Part shown: piece after piece, positions 1 to 10,502 of the stretch
How positions within the stretch are numbered: position 1 is the first letter of the stretch
Layout of the letters: each line of letters begins with the position of its first letter
DNA from: Chinchilla lanigera
Lineage: Eukaryota > Chordata > Mammalia > Rodentia > Chinchillidae
Length of the DNA: 64,000 bases
Reading direction: 5' to 3'
Assembly (NCBI RefSeq): GCF_000276665.1
Contig: NW_004955481.1
Location: forward strand, 2,661,767 to 2,725,766
Made by a program: the position numbers and the translations under genes
Notes under the pieces: generated by a model
Databases searched by the model: none
Seen by the model: the letters and a program-made list of their open reading frames with translations, nothing else
What the model was told of the DNA's origin: nothing

Positions 1-30
1 ACCAATACCTTTGCTCAAATAGTGGGTCTA

Positions 31-66
31 ATGAATGAATAAATATAAATAAATGAATGAATGAAT
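31..66. repeat. AATG/AAAT simple repeat
   Basis: Interrupted tetranucleotide repeat mixing AATG and AAAT units. It looks like a short degenerate microsatellite. Confidence 0.7.
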
Positions 67-238
67 ATGTTCCTGGTCACAAAGAACCTGGAGTAAGGCA
101 GTACAGATGTTTCAGCTAGCCCAGTTCCACCAACCAGAAAACCACTCTCTGGGCTGTCATGTTAGAATGTCATAGGGCCACATTTTTCTGGAAAGACTCA
201 AAAAAAAAAAAAAAAGCAACAATCCTAAAGAAGGACCC

Positions 239-1232
239 TGGACTGGGATTTGGGGCAGTACAATTGCTGTTCCAATTAATTCTCTAACTGCTCACACAAA
301 ACCCCAACTAAAAACTCCCCAATGCACAGGGCTCCCTTGCTAAGTAAAGAGCATTCAATGCTGCGCTCTTTTTTACCCAATCAGGTTGCAGCACAGAAAT
401 GGAATAGAAACCTAGAAAAGACTCAGCCCACTCAGGGAATTTCAGTCTCAGGTCCTAGAGCCCTTCTCCTAGTCCTGCCCCAAATCTGCAATGCAATTTG
501 TGCCCACAAGAAGCAAACTGCAGCTCTTCCCTGGGAAAAAGTACCCCTGGTGAGAGCCTGTCCTGTCCTCTCCTGCCATGCATTAGGGTGCAGATGCTGG
601 AAGTTTGAGAGAGAAGATGCTAGTTGCCAGGAGTGATGGTGAACTCCACTGCCCAGGGCTGAAGCTGGAACTCGCTGACTTCAGTGCATGCACTCTCCTC
701 TCACGCCAGCCCTCCTACCAGATAGCAGGAAAATCTTTTCAGTTCAGCATTGGGAAATGTACAGTGGAAAGTGATTCTGAGCTCCCACCCTCCCAAGAAC
801 CTAGCCTGAGAGGGTCTGGAGGCAGCCTAACAGGCAGACAGGGAGACCCTCTGTGGCCACTGCCATCACTGTGCCACTCTTCACTGGGCAGGCCATGGAC
901 CCCTGAAGAATGCAGAGCCAGACTCACCTGGTTTGGGGTGGGTGAGATACTGCAAACAGTGAGAAAGGTTCCTTGTGAGAAAGGTTCCTTGTCATTTCCC
1001 TATCACCAAAACAAAGAGATGAATAAAGCACTCAATATTCAGCCAAGGTCTGGTTTATTGGAATTTAGGTCTATGAGGTCCCAAAAAATCACTCAAGACC
1101 ATGAAAGTCAGTAATTCAGATGGTCAGACTTTTACATTTCCCGACAGCTTCGCACCTGCTACCTAGTAAGGATGTGCTGGCATATTGAATTACCCTCAGG
1201 ACTCTGTTCTCCCCGAAATGAGGGGAACTGAT
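239..1232. other. Non-repetitive stretch, nothing recognised
   Basis: About 1 kb without a recognisable repeat or exon. A 169-codon open frame at 605-1114 on the plus strand has no familiar motif and no bordering splice sites that stand out, so I do not call it a gene. If the minus-strand gene at 48 kb is ABR, this would be deep intron 1. Confidence 0.5.
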
Positions 1233-1690
1233 GCAGTAGTTTGAATATAATTTGTTGTCACTCCCCCCACAAACTCATGCAGGAGGTTAATCCCCAAAGT
1301 CATATGTTACTGGCATTATAGGAGGATAGAAACCTGACTGTCATATGCAGCACTGGAGATTGAACCCAGGGCCTTGAGCATAGTTGGCAAGTGCTTTACC
1401 ACTGAGCTACGTATCTAGACTAGAATGGGGGGTGGGGGCTTTGGGAAGTAGTTAGGTTACGTCATTAGAGTTGATTCAATCCTAGTGGTTTTATAAAAAG
1501 AGAGAGAGAGACCACATAGAGATACATATGGTCTCCTGCCTTGATGTGATGAAGCCAAGAGGCATCCTGGCAAAAGAGTTCCTGCTGTTCGGACTTCCAG
1601 CCTCCAAAACTGTAAGCTAAATAAACCCCTTTTCTCTATAATGTAGCCTGCCACAAGAATTTTGTTATAGTAATGAAAAGCTGACTAATG
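1233..1690 (+). mobile_element. MaLR-type solo LTR, interrupted
   Basis: The start (AGTTTGAATATAATTTGTTG), the AAACTGTAAGCTAAATAAAC polyadenylation region and the end (TTTGTTATAGTAATGAAAAG) are typical of mammalian apparent LTR retrotransposon (MaLR, MST/MLT class) long terminal repeats. No internal retroviral sequence is present, so it is a solo LTR. An antisense ID fragment splits it near 1350-1423. Confidence 0.65.
1350..1423 (-). mobile_element. ID-like SINE fragment in LTR
   Basis: Reverse complement carries the B-box region (GGTTCAATCTCC) and A box (TAGCTCAGTGG) of the tRNA-derived ID-like family. It is diverged and sits inside the MaLR LTR, so it is younger than the LTR. Confidence 0.7.
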
Positions 1691-1744
1691 TCTCTGCTAA
1701 GAGTACCAATGAAGGGTAGAAGAAGAGAATAAAGATGATAGCAG

Positions 1745-1850
1745 CAAACAATTATATTTATTGTACCAGGGCTGATCTGAGCGCTTTGCATGTACTAAAG
1801 AATTTAATTATTTAATTATCACATTAATCCATGACCATCCAAAAGCCCAT
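1745..1850 (+). repeat. MIR-like remnant
   Basis: The pattern of 'ctgagcgctttgcatgtact' followed by AT-rich 'aattatcacattaatcc' matches the MIR core as I remember it (GCGCTTTACATGTATTAACTC). It is old and diverged. Confidence 0.5.
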
Positions 1851-2177
1851 GTTTTAGCCCCTCAACACTTTGTTCTTTTTCTCCAACAAAAGGAAAAGGG
1901 GACTAAAGGATCCAAATTCTGGTTCTGCCTGTGGCCTTTAGGAACTCTCTTTCCCTTTCTGGGCCTTGGTTTTTTTCACCCTGACATGACAAGATACATG
2001 TTATACCACCTGCAATTCATTGGATTCTTTGAAAAATAAATGACCAGAAGTAGTTGATAAGGGATAGGAAAAATTTCTTCTTTTCCATCCCTCAGTTCCC
2101 ATAATCCAGGAAGTTTAGTAGGTCTTGAGGGCTAGAAAAGTTACTTATTATCCCCACAGAGTCCCTGGGCTTTATAT

Positions 2178-2350
2178 AAGACAGGTGGGCATAGTAGTGA
2201 GTGCCTGTAATCTCAGTACTCTGGGAGGCTGTGTCAGGAGGATTGCAAGTTCGAACCCAGTCTGGACAACCTAGAGACTTAGGGAGACCTTGTCTCAAAA
2301 AGGGGGAGGGGCTGGGGGCACTGGGGATATAGCTCAGTGTAAAGGCCCTG
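2178..2350 (+). mobile_element. B1-dID-like dimeric SINE, truncated
   Basis: A diverged B1 half (GCCTGTAATCTCAGTACT, GAGGATTGCAAGTTCGAACC, CTTGTCTCAAAAA) is followed directly by an ID half with the shortened form TAGCTCAGTGTAAAGGCCCTG. That B1-plus-deleted-ID order recurs many times in this window and matches the B1-dID dimer design. Confidence 0.65.
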
Positions 2351-2394
2351 CAGGAAGGAAGGATGGAAGGAAGAGAGAAAGAAAGAGGGACAAG

Positions 2395-2521
2395 AATTCC
2401 TCTACTCGGGCTGGGGATTTAGCTCAGTGGCACAGCGCCTGCCTGGCAAGTACAAGGTCATGAGTTCGATTCTTGGTACCAGAAAAAAACAAAAAAAAAC
2501 AAAAAAAAATAATTCCTCTAC
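2395..2521 (+). mobile_element. ID-like SINE with perfect TSD
   Basis: The element at 2406-2510 has both Pol III boxes (TAGCTCAGTGG and GAGTTCGATTC) and an A-rich C-spaced tail. It is bounded by a perfect 11-bp direct repeat AATTCCTCTAC at 2395-2405 and 2511-2521, which is the target-site duplication of L1-mediated retroposition. Confidence 0.9.
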
Positions 2522-2747
2522 CTAGGTTGCTAGTGATTGTAGATTTGAGACATGCCCATAAATTATAAAGACCAGGCAGTGCCTGGTGGGCCCTGAGAGT
2601 GGTCTGAGTAGTATGTTATAGAGAGGGTCACCACTTCCAATTAAAGTTGATGACTTTATGATGCTTTGTGAAGGAAAGGGCACCTAATGATTCATGGGCA
2701 CAAGTGATTTGGCATAAACAACTGTAGAGGCAAAAATGGAAGTGGAA

Positions 2748-3003
2748 AGCCAGGTACGAAGGCATATACCTGTAGTCCCACCTACTTAGGAGGCTGAGGC
2801 AGGAGGATCACTTGAATCCAGGAGTTTGAGGCCAGACTCGGCCATATGGTAAGAGTCTGTCTCAATAAAAAGTGTAATCCCAGCACTCAGGAGGCTGAGG
2901 CAAGAGGACTACAAGTCCAAGCCTAGCCTGGGCTATATAGTCAGTTCAAGGCCAGCCTGACCTACAAAGTGAGACCCTGTCTTTTAAGACAAACAAAAAA
3001 AAA
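2748..3003 (+). mobile_element. Two head-to-tail B1-like SINEs
   Basis: A complete B1-like unit (2748-2872) runs directly into a 5'-truncated second unit (2873-3003) that begins at TAATCCCAGCACTCAGGAGG. The second unit carries the internal duplication of the AAGGCCAGCCTG segment seen in rodent B1. Confidence 0.8.
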
Positions 3004-3137
3004 TGTGGACAGGGAATGGGAATGGATGCCTGAAGAAGGTTGTTTTTGGAACTACAGAAGAGAGAAACTTGTTCATGTAATGTGAGGCCTCAGCATGAAC
3101 TCAGAGACCTGAAAGAATTGACAGCTTTTCCTTAAGT

Positions 3138-3330
3138 ATTTATTTATTGACTTAGTATTGGGGATTGAACCTATAGCACTAAGCTATATTGCCAGCTCTT
3201 CTTTTATTTTTTATTTTGAGACAGGAGCTTGCTAAATTGCTAAGTGCCCAGGCTGGGCTTGAACTCGTGATCGTCCTGCCTTGGCCTCCAAGACTGCTGG
3301 GATTACGGATGTGTACTACCACGCCCAGCT
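3138..3330 (-). mobile_element. B1-dID-like dimeric SINE
   Basis: On the minus strand a B1 half (3330-3203) is followed by a deleted ID half (3200-3138, TAGCTTAGTGC...GGTTCAATCCCC). Both halves are diverged, which fits an old dimer family. Confidence 0.65.
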
Positions 3331-3454
3331 GAGGCCTATCTTTATGAAGAAATCTTCCAGGGACACCCCTTCACCTTCAATGCACACCAGGGTTTAGGAC
3401 CCACCTCCCCTCCCTGTGACTTTACTGAAGTCCTTCAATATGTTCCTGGAATCA

Positions 3455-3600
3455 CCAATATTTATGTTCTAGGCACCGTGTTAAGCGCATTTCTTTCACT
3501 ATTTCATGACACTTCTATGTGGAAGACACAATCATCATTCCCACTTTAGAGAAGCTCAAGGTCACACTTCCAGTAGAAGGGCCAAGTTCACTCTGATCTG
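3455..3600 (+). repeat. MIR-like remnant
   Basis: Contains 'taggcaccgtgttaagcgca', then 'cccactttagagaagctcaa', then 'ggtcacacttccagtagaag', in the order of the MIR consensus from core to 3' end. Confidence 0.6.
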
Positions 3601-3711
3601 GCCAGAGACAAGAAGCTTCAGCAAGCATCCTCACCAGACTCCCCACGTAGATGCTCTTTGATGAGAAGCCATGTTCAAGGCAGCCTGAGTGTGTGAGGTT
3701 GATATGAATTT

Positions 3712-4181
3712 AGCAGAGCTCTTTCTTTAAGTTGGTGAATACGGTTCAGAACAATGACGTTCTTTAATACATACTGGTACAAGCATATAACGTATTTTGA
3801 TTATTTTCATCCCCATTACCCCCTTTCCCTTTTTCTCCCTCCCATATCCCTTCCCATGTCTAGAAGACTACCTTCTACTTTCCTTTACTTACTTATTTTT
3901 AAATTCCTATACAAGAGAAAGCATGTGGTTTTTAACTTTCTGAGAATGGCTTATTTTACTTAACATGATGGTCTCCAATTTCACACATTTTTCTGCAAAT
4001 GGCAGGATTTTGTTCTTCTTTATGGCTGAATAACATTCCACTGTGCATAATATATCACTTTTTTATTCATTTATCTGTTGATGGGCATCTAGGCTGTTTC
4101 CATAGCTCAGCTATGGTGAATTGCATCACTATAAACACAGGTATGCGTGTATCACTACATTATTCAGCAGAGCTCTTTCTT
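3712..4181 (-). mobile_element. L1 3'-region fragment with TSD
   Basis: The stretch reads as antisense L1 3' sequence ('tttatggctgaataacattc', 'catttatctgttgatgggca'). A 16-bp direct repeat AGCAGAGCTCTTTCTT at 3712-3727 and 4166-4181 brackets it exactly, so it is one insertion of about 440 bp. No clear poly-T remains at the expected end, so the tail is degraded or the insertion was rearranged. Confidence 0.75.
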
Positions 4182-4386
4182 AAACCCCCTCTCCAGATGA
4201 ATTTCCATGCTCTCCTTCCTCAGCTGAAACCTGATGAGCTCTATCTGGGGTCTTTGGACTTTCTCTGGGCAGAAGGCCTGTGTCTCAAGGGTCTCTGGTG
4301 CCAAGGCTGTGGTGCTTAACTCATCTCCAGAGCATCTCTTTCTTACCCCAGCCTGACCCAGCTTCAACCAAGTATTTTAAGAAAGT

Positions 4387-4502
4387 ATTTTGTTTTGTTT
4401 TGTTTTTTGTTCTCTTGTCTTCTGTTCTTGGCGCTGGAGATTGAACCCAGGGCCTCCTGAATGCTAAGCACATGTTCTACAACTGAGCTACACTCCCAGT
4501 CC
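4387..4502 (-). mobile_element. ID-like SINE
   Basis: Antisense element with a (TTTTG)n tail at 4387 and the tRNA-derived body ending 'actgagctacactcccagtc'. Its body is an older ID version, closer to general rodent ID (GGTTCAATCTCCAGCGCC). Confidence 0.8.
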
Positions 4503-5891
4503 CTATAAGAAGGAGCATTATAAGGAAAAAATACCCCTTCGTTAAGTGACTATTCAGAAGAGCAGAGGAAAAGCCAGGTAATCTGCTCTGCCTCCTGTTT
4601 CACCCAAGCCCTTGTCCATATTTTCATGTCTCTGAGCTTTTACTTTCTGAAACAGCCTCTGTTCAGTGCTCTGAGCAGAGTAAAGGCCCCAGGAGAGAAG
4701 ATGACACCACGTGGTGAGGTAGGAGGGATTCACTTTCCTAAAGAAGGACCCTGTTTATCTGAGAAACTTCCACCCAGAAACTCGGAAAGCAAACGTTCTG
4801 AGGAATTTCAGTTCCCCCGCAGAGCCACCTGGGTAGAAGCCCTTTCCAGTGCTGCAGGAGCTATCTACTCTGAGGCTTCTGTGTCACCAAGGCAGGCCCC
4901 AGGCTACATTTTAAGGTGAATCATTCCTACTTCTGAGCTACCAAGGAATGCTGACTTAATCTACTCCGGGTTAAAGAGAAAGATGCCTGGTGTCTGCAAG
5001 CTGTAGCAACTTCCATTTTATTCTATGCAATTTCAAACCTCTGACTCTGCTCGCCCCTTCCAGTCAGCCCCGTGCCCAATCACAGTCTGGCAGGCGGGAG
5101 AAAGGAAAACACTGGGCCTCTGCCTCCTGACCACTCGGATGCCTCAAGCTCTCCAGCCATCCTCAGACCTTAGATATGACTCAGATGAAACCTGGCTCTT
5201 CCCCCGACCTCCTCCTTATGGCCCAAAGTCTTCTCAACAACTCATTGCCCAATCCCCTACTTGCCCCACGAAGTTATTTTCCAGGTTCCTATTTCTGTCT
5301 GATTGTGCAAGTTTCTTTCCTGCAGCAGGCCACATACTCATCACGAGGGTAGCCCCAGGCGTCCCGCAGAGGGGCAAAGGGTGATGGGAGGTCTCTTTTC
5401 CTGGGAAGTCTTTTGTGCTGGTCCCCACTCCCAACAGCCAATATCAAGGAGCTTTGGCTTGCTTGGGGAGACGATGGCCACTGGTCCCAGTGAGATCACG
5501 ACATGGTTCTCAGCTTCCCCAGGAAGCAGCTCCTACATTGCCTCCTCTAACTACTTAGCTAGAACTGAACTCCAAGCTTTCTCTTCCCCGTAGGTCCCTG
5601 GTTGTGGGAGCACATGCATCCTATGAGTCAGATCAGAGCCACACAGCACACTGTGGAGACAAAAACGTGTGCTGCGGCTGCACCTGGCTGGCTGGGACGC
5701 CCACCTTGGGGTTAGTTCTTTGGGGGCGATTCAGGAGGACTGGGCTGCTGTTTTTCTGGAGGTGAAGGTGGCTGCTTTTGTACAAGACCCTATGTGCTAT
5801 ATAAGTAAGCAGAGATGAGGAAGTTGCTACAGAGAAGCATCTTTGTGCCCAGAGCTCCTGGTTTCCTGCTGCTCGAGCTCGCTCAAGAGCT

Positions 5892-5893
<2 letters not shown>
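4503..5893. other. Non-repetitive stretch, nothing recognised
   Basis: About 1.4 kb of apparently unique sequence with several short open frames on both strands. None shows a domain or start context worth calling. An ordinary intronic stretch is the simplest reading. Confidence 0.5.

Positions 5894-5941
<48 letters not shown>
5894..5941. repeat. (CT)n microsatellite
   Basis: Near-perfect CT dinucleotide tract. It is preceded by short palindromes around GAGCTC at 5874-5893 (CTCGAGCTCG and AGAGCTCGCG). It causes the Ser-Leu and Glu-Arg runs in translated frames here. Confidence 0.95.
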
Positions 5942-5943
<2 letters not shown>

Positions 5944-6540
5944 GAGGCCACAGGTGGAGCTGTACATGCAAGCAGGCCATGCTTCCTTCCAGCTCTGCAA
6001 GAAACCTCGACTTCCTGCAAAGACCACTAACCCCAAGGCGGGTACATATGGGCATATCCACCCAAGGCAGAGCTACTGAAGATTTCTATGTGGGTTTCAG
6101 GACCAAAACGAAAGAGGTTCTATCTTGCCCAGGAGACTATGGCTCTTAGCCACCCCCAGAAGCTGAATGACAGTGCCTGAGTCTGCAAGCAAAGGTTCCT
6201 GGCCCCAAGTAAAAGGCCCTCTGCCCTGTCCAGCCCCCACGCTTCTGAGGGAGCTGGCGAAGGTGTGGAAACTTTGCCTAGGAATGGCCAGGGTCACAGA
6301 TGCCTTGTTCTGGAAAACAAACCTCTCTTTAGCTCTGCAGGTGGCAGAGAAGATGGGAGAAAAAGACGAAACTCCCCAAGGGCTGCTGTGATGAACACTC
6401 AAGCTGCTGTCTCAGAGCTGCTCTTCAGTTAGCATCCTGTCATTGGCTCATTTGTACGCATTTTATATATCACCAAAAGGCCACATAAAGGGTGTGAAAT
6501 GTAGTGGCTGTTCGGGTTTTTGGTTTTTTGTTTTGCTTCA
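5942..6540. other. Non-repetitive stretch, nothing recognised
   Basis: About 600 bp without a recognisable repeat. Short open frames at 6097-6402 (minus) and 6167-6391 (plus) overlap each other and have no recognisable product. Confidence 0.5.
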
Positions 6541-6544
6541 TTTT

Positions 6545-6661
6545 GGGTTTTTTTTTTTATTTTGTTTTGTTTTACTGTTGTTTTTTGTAGCGCTGGAGAT
6601 GAAACCCAAGGCCTTGTGCATGCTAGGCAAGCACTCTACCACTGAGCTACACCTCCAGCCC
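6545..6661 (-). mobile_element. ID-like SINE
   Basis: Antisense ID with T-rich tail, GCGCTGGAGATGAAACCCAA B-box side and 'ccactgagctacacctccag' A-box side. Confidence 0.8.
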
Positions 6662-6698
6662 TGTGGTTTTTGTCTCATCTTTTTTATGGTCCTGGGGA

Positions 6699-6828
6699 CC
6701 CTTTTTATTTTTTATTTTAAGACACAGTCTCACTAAGTTGTCCAGGCTGGCCACTTGGACTTGCAGTCCTCCTGCCTCAGCTTCCCAAACAGCTGGGATT
6801 ACAGGTGTGTGCCTTTATACCCATCTAG
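6699..6828 (-). mobile_element. B1-like SINE, diverged
   Basis: Antisense B1 without the internal duplication ('agttgtccaggctggccact', 'cagctgggattacaggtgtg'). It may be the B1 half of a dimer with the neighbouring ID, but 37 bp of other sequence separates them. Confidence 0.7.
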
Positions 6829-6917
6829 GTTTGGTTTGTTGTTTTACCTGTAAATTTATTCCGTTATTTTTTTCTGTTGTAAAGGTCATAAAACCACAAC
6901 AAAAATCTTTAGGCAGG

Positions 6918-7022
6918 GGCTAGGACCACAGCTCAGTAGTACAGTACTTGCCTAGCATGTACAAAGCCTTGAGTTTAAACTCCAGGACCAGAAGAGCAAA
7001 CAAAACAGAACAAAATAAAACA
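6918..7022 (+). mobile_element. ID-like SINE, diverged
   Basis: Sense ID with a mutated A box (CAGCTCAGTAG), 'ttgcctagcatgtacaaagc', and an A-rich tail with C and G interruptions. Confidence 0.75.
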
Positions 7023-7169
7023 GCTTTTAGATAATAAAAGAGCAAAATGTGATTAGCATTTTTCAGCCTTTTTGACGATGCATACAGTAGGGTCTTTACT
7101 GCTCACTATCAGACTGCACAGCAAAATTCTTAGCCTGATCCTTGGCCGGTGTCACTCATATTTTCTCAC

Positions 7170-7323
7170 TTTTTTTTTTTTTTTTTGAGACAGGGTTTTG
7201 GTATGTAATGCAGGCTGGCCTTGAACTCACTATGAAGCCCAGACTGGCCTCGAATGAATGGCAATTCTCCTGTCTCAGCCTCCTGAGTGCTGGGGTTATA
7301 GGTATACGCCACCATGCTAGCTC
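7170..7323 (-). mobile_element. B1-like SINE
   Basis: Antisense B1 with a 17-base T tail, GAGACAGGGTTTTGGTATGT and CTCCTGAGTGCTGGGGTTAT. It includes the duplicated GGCTGGCCTTGAACTCACTA / GACTGGCCTCGAA segment. Confidence 0.9.
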
Positions 7324-7845
7324 ACATTATTATGTTACCTCAACCCGGAAAGTTCTACACTGACGAGCTATGACCTCACTTTATTCAGGGCCTCCTTGGG
7401 CACAAAGGTGAAGCCCTGTGTGAAAATTTAGTACATTTTCCAAGTCTGTTTAGTTGGGGAGAGAGGGACATCTCCAGGTTTGTCAGCATTGTCCAGGGAC
7501 ATGAGAGATGAGAAGAGTGTCCTCAACAGGAAACCAAGAACTGCTCCTGAGGGGGCCTCAGGACTCATTCTTCCACTGGGCTGGACTCAGCTTTGAGACT
7601 GGAAGGAAGCCTTGCTGCAGGCCAGAAAGAGCTACCCACGTGCCCCTGCAGGGGCTGTACTAGTGTCTTTGGCATTTCAGCAATGAAAATTAAGGAGGAA
7701 GTGGGAAGAAAGAACAGAAGAATTAGAAAGAAAATCTGAGGCTTGGATTGGAGAAGAAATAAAAAGTAGATTCAAAGGAGACAAGGAAATTGAGATTTTA
7801 AAATTGTATTTTTAAGAAATATTGCTTTTTTAAAAAAGCTTTAAG
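7324..7845. other. Non-repetitive stretch, nothing recognised
   Basis: About 520 bp of unique-looking sequence, purine-rich toward its end (7680-7800). No exon or element recognised. Confidence 0.5.
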
Positions 7846-8029
7846 CCAAGTGTGGTGGCACATGCCTATAATCCCAGCACTCGGGAGGCTGAGGCAGGAG
7901 GATTGCTGTGAGTTTGAGACCAGCCTGGGCTACAAAGTGAGCTCAAGGCCAGTCTGAACTGCATAGCAAGACCTTGTCTCAAAAGGACAAAAATAAATAC
8001 ATAAATAAATAAATAAATAAATAAATAAA
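7846..8029 (+). mobile_element. B1 SINE with (AAAT)n tail
   Basis: Full-length sense B1 (GTGGTGGCACATGCCTATAA to CCTTGTCTCAAAAGGAC) with the internal duplication. It ends in a long AAAT microsatellite that grew from its tail. Confidence 0.9.
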
Positions 8030-8572
8030 AGCTTTAAAACAAGCCTTGTTTCCTTAAAAGGTAGGTTGGTTAAGTTCCTAATTTCAGCTTCAGGAACCCT
8101 CAGACCCAGTCCAACGACGGATTCACCACCCAAAGTCCAACCCCTGGCAGGAACAAAGTCAGTGAGGCATTCCGACCCCTGGAGGGCAGGCGGGAGAAAT
8201 GCTTTCCAGAGCTCCTCACACCATGGTACCCACGGAAAATAACATCTGCACAGCACACTGGGACAGAGAGACAAAGCTGCTGGTGGACAGAGGTGAGACG
8301 GGGTAGGGTAGGGAAAATCAACAGTTCCTCACACTTCCAACTCATTCCTCACACTTTCAACTCATTCCAACACACTTGCTGGAAAATTCTGGGAGAGGAG
8401 ATGGGTCTTGAGAGAGGGCCTTTGACTTCTAGCAAACTTCCCTAAGTGGCTGCAGGATTAATAAGCATTTTTTTTTTTAATTTTAAAAGCCTGCACACTG
8501 CAAAGATAAAATCAACAAAGCCTCCTCGAAGCCAGCAATCCTGGCCCCTCAGCAGGTGCACTGAAGCAGTGT
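8030..8572. other. Non-repetitive stretch, nothing recognised
   Basis: Unique-looking sequence with a small local duplication, 'ctcattcctcacactttcaa', around 8326-8366. No gene recognised. Confidence 0.5.
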
Positions 8573-8639
8573 CCAGAATTCACTTGCACAGGGGATAGAG
8601 CTCAGCGGCATAAGCGCCTGCCAGAATTCACCTGCACAG
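8573..8639 (+). mobile_element. Tail-less tRNA-half ID retrocopy with TSD
   Basis: Only about 30 bases of ID sequence are present (8591-8620: GGGGATAGAGCTCAGCGGCA then TAAGCGCCTG), which is the 5' half of the tRNA-like region. It has no A tail. An 18-19 bp direct repeat with one mismatch (CCAGAATTCACYTGCACA) at 8573-8590 and 8621-8638 flanks it. This is the signature of a tail-less retropseudogene: a 3'-truncated small RNA copied into a staggered break. Confidence 0.8.
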
Positions 8640-8835
8640 ACATGGTGCGTAGAGCACACTTCCAAAAGCATTCCTTGTTGGTGGGCATGGCTGCTGAGAG
8701 TAGAACTAGGACCCTGGAAAATGCCATGCCCCAGCTCGGGCCAGACAACAGCCAATCTTGTTAAAGGTTCCTCTTTTCTAAGTCAGGAGAAATTGGCAAG
8801 CCTGATGGCCAAGATGCAGTCTGGTCTTTACTTTT

Positions 8836-9003
8836 TGTTTGTTTGTTTGTTTGTTTTTTGTCTTTTTGAGACAGGTTCTCACTATGCAGTTCAGGCTGGC
8901 CTTGAACTCACTTTGTAGCCCAGGCTGGTCTTGAACTCGCAACGATCCTCCTGCCTCAACCTCCCAAGTGCTGGTATTATAGGCGTGCACCACTACGCCC
9001 GGG
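8836..9003 (-). mobile_element. B1 SINE
   Basis: Antisense B1 with (TTTG)n tail, intact GAGACAGGTTCTCACTATGC, internal duplication, and end 'accactacgcccggg'. Confidence 0.9.
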
Positions 9004-9015
9004 TCATCTTTACTT

Positions 9016-9168
9016 TTTTGTTTGTTTTTTGAGCAGGGGCTAGCTACGTAGTTAAGACTGGCCTTGAACTCACTATGTATCCTAGGCTGGCCCAAACTCA
9101 CAGCAATCCTCCTGTCTCAGCCTCCCAAGTGCTGAGAATACAGGCATGTACCACCATGTCTGGCTGTT
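9016..9168 (-). mobile_element. B1 SINE
   Basis: Second antisense B1 immediately after the previous one. It keeps the duplication, and ends 'ccaccatgtctggct'. Confidence 0.9.
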
Positions 9169-9374
9169 CTCCGTTCGTGCTCCCCACCTCGCTTAGCCCA
9201 CCCTCCAACTCCAAAAGTGTTGGAGGACACAGAGGGAATACCTGCTACCAGCCCTGTGCATTGCTTCAGAAGCTTTGGTCACTCATAGCTGTTCACAGGA
9301 ACAACAGGTTCACAATAGCATGGTCTAGACTGCTGCTATTCTGGATGCAGAATGTAAAGATGTAGCTCAGAGTA

Positions 9375-9560
9375 TGGCTTCTGGAGACAGAACAGACCTG
9401 GCCTCCAGACCTGGTGTCCCTACATAATTTCTTTTACTGTAAAATAAGGGTAACAATGGTGACTACCTCAACTGAGATGGTTCAGAAGATCAAAAGAGAT
9501 AATGGATGTAAGAGGCCAGCACAGTGCCTGCTCTTTCATAAGCAAGTGAGTAGGCTGAGC
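9375..9560 (-). repeat. MIR-like remnant, antisense
   Basis: Runs from 'tatggcttctggagacagaa' through 'aaataagggtaacaatggtg' to 'ggccagcacagtgcctgctc', the reverse-complement order of the MIR consensus. Confidence 0.65.
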
Positions 9561-10137
9561 TATTATCATTATGTTGGTCAAGTTTTGCACACATGTATCC
9601 TGCCCCCCTACAAGTTTCTCCTGACAAGATGAAAAATGGGACAGCTCCCCTGAAAAGATCACAGCAACCCAGTGTAGAGATGTTGTGCATTATACTGAGG
9701 TCATCAAAGCCAAGCCACACACTTGTTTTCTGTGGGCATTTCACTGTCACTGCAGAATTAACTCAGCAGCATTTTTTAAAAGGCAAAGCAACCCTGTCCC
9801 TCGGAAGTGTGTTCCTTCATTTGCTATTCAAGAGCAGCTGGAGTAAGAAAAGAATTTGTCTTGAAAAACACAATCCCTCCACCTTAAATTCAGGACTGTC
9901 ATGTTTGAAAAAGGCAAAGATGTCTACAGCTTGCTAAAAGCCTTCAAAAGGTTTCATGGACAATGAAAGAGGAAAAGTTGAGTGTAATATAAACTTTCTT
10001 ACAAACAATTCTCTCCAGGGCACTAAAATCGAGCTTCCTTCTCAAGCAAAAGGAAAACGGAGGTCTGAAAACCCTAAATACCCAAGTTTATTCAAAGAGG
10101 AAAGATATGTGGATAATTTTATGTTAAAATTGTAAAT
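9561..10137. other. Non-repetitive stretch, nothing recognised
   Basis: About 580 bp of unique-looking sequence. A 114-codon open frame at 9593-9937 has no recognisable features. Confidence 0.5.
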
Positions 10138-10141
10138 TTGT

Positions 10142-10262
10142 CATGCATGGTGGTCAACACCTATAATGCCAGCACTTGGGAGGCTGAGGCAGGAGGACTT
10201 GTAAATCTAGGCCAGTTGGGGTACATAAAGAGTCCATGTCTCAAAAGGAAAAACAAAAGAAA
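10142..10262 (+). mobile_element. B1-like SINE, old
   Basis: Sense B1 without the internal duplication ('cagcacttgggaggctgagg', 'ccatgtctcaaaaggaaaaa'). Confidence 0.8.
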
Positions 10263-10343
10263 GTAAACTTGCAGTTATCCAGAGTAAACACTAAATAAGA
10301 ATGTTGGACCAAGAAAAATACCTCTTCAAGTCAAGACTTAAGA

Positions 10344-10442
10344 ACTGGGGGTGGGGTAGCTCAGTAGTAGAGCACATGCTTATCATGCATAAGGCTGTGA
10401 GATGGATCTTCAGCAGCACTATCACAGCAACAAAAAGCCAAA
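10344..10442 (+). mobile_element. ID-like SINE, diverged
   Basis: Sense ID (GGGTAGCTCAGTAGTAGAGC) with a decayed B box and weak tail. Confidence 0.7.
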
Positions 10443-10467
10443 AAGAAGTATATAACCATACTCTGAT

Positions 10468-10471
<4 letters not shown>

Positions 10472-10500
<29 letters not shown>

Positions 10501-10502
10501 AC
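10472..10502. repeat. (CA)n microsatellite
   Basis: Near-perfect CA tract shortly after the decayed ID tail. Confidence 0.95.

Noticed and set aside
605..1114. 169-codon plus-strand open frame
   Set aside because: No domain, composition or splice signals to support it; a chance frame in unique sequence.
5633..6079. Frames with long Ser-Leu or Glu-Arg runs
   Set aside because: Translation of the CT microsatellite; no similarity outside it.
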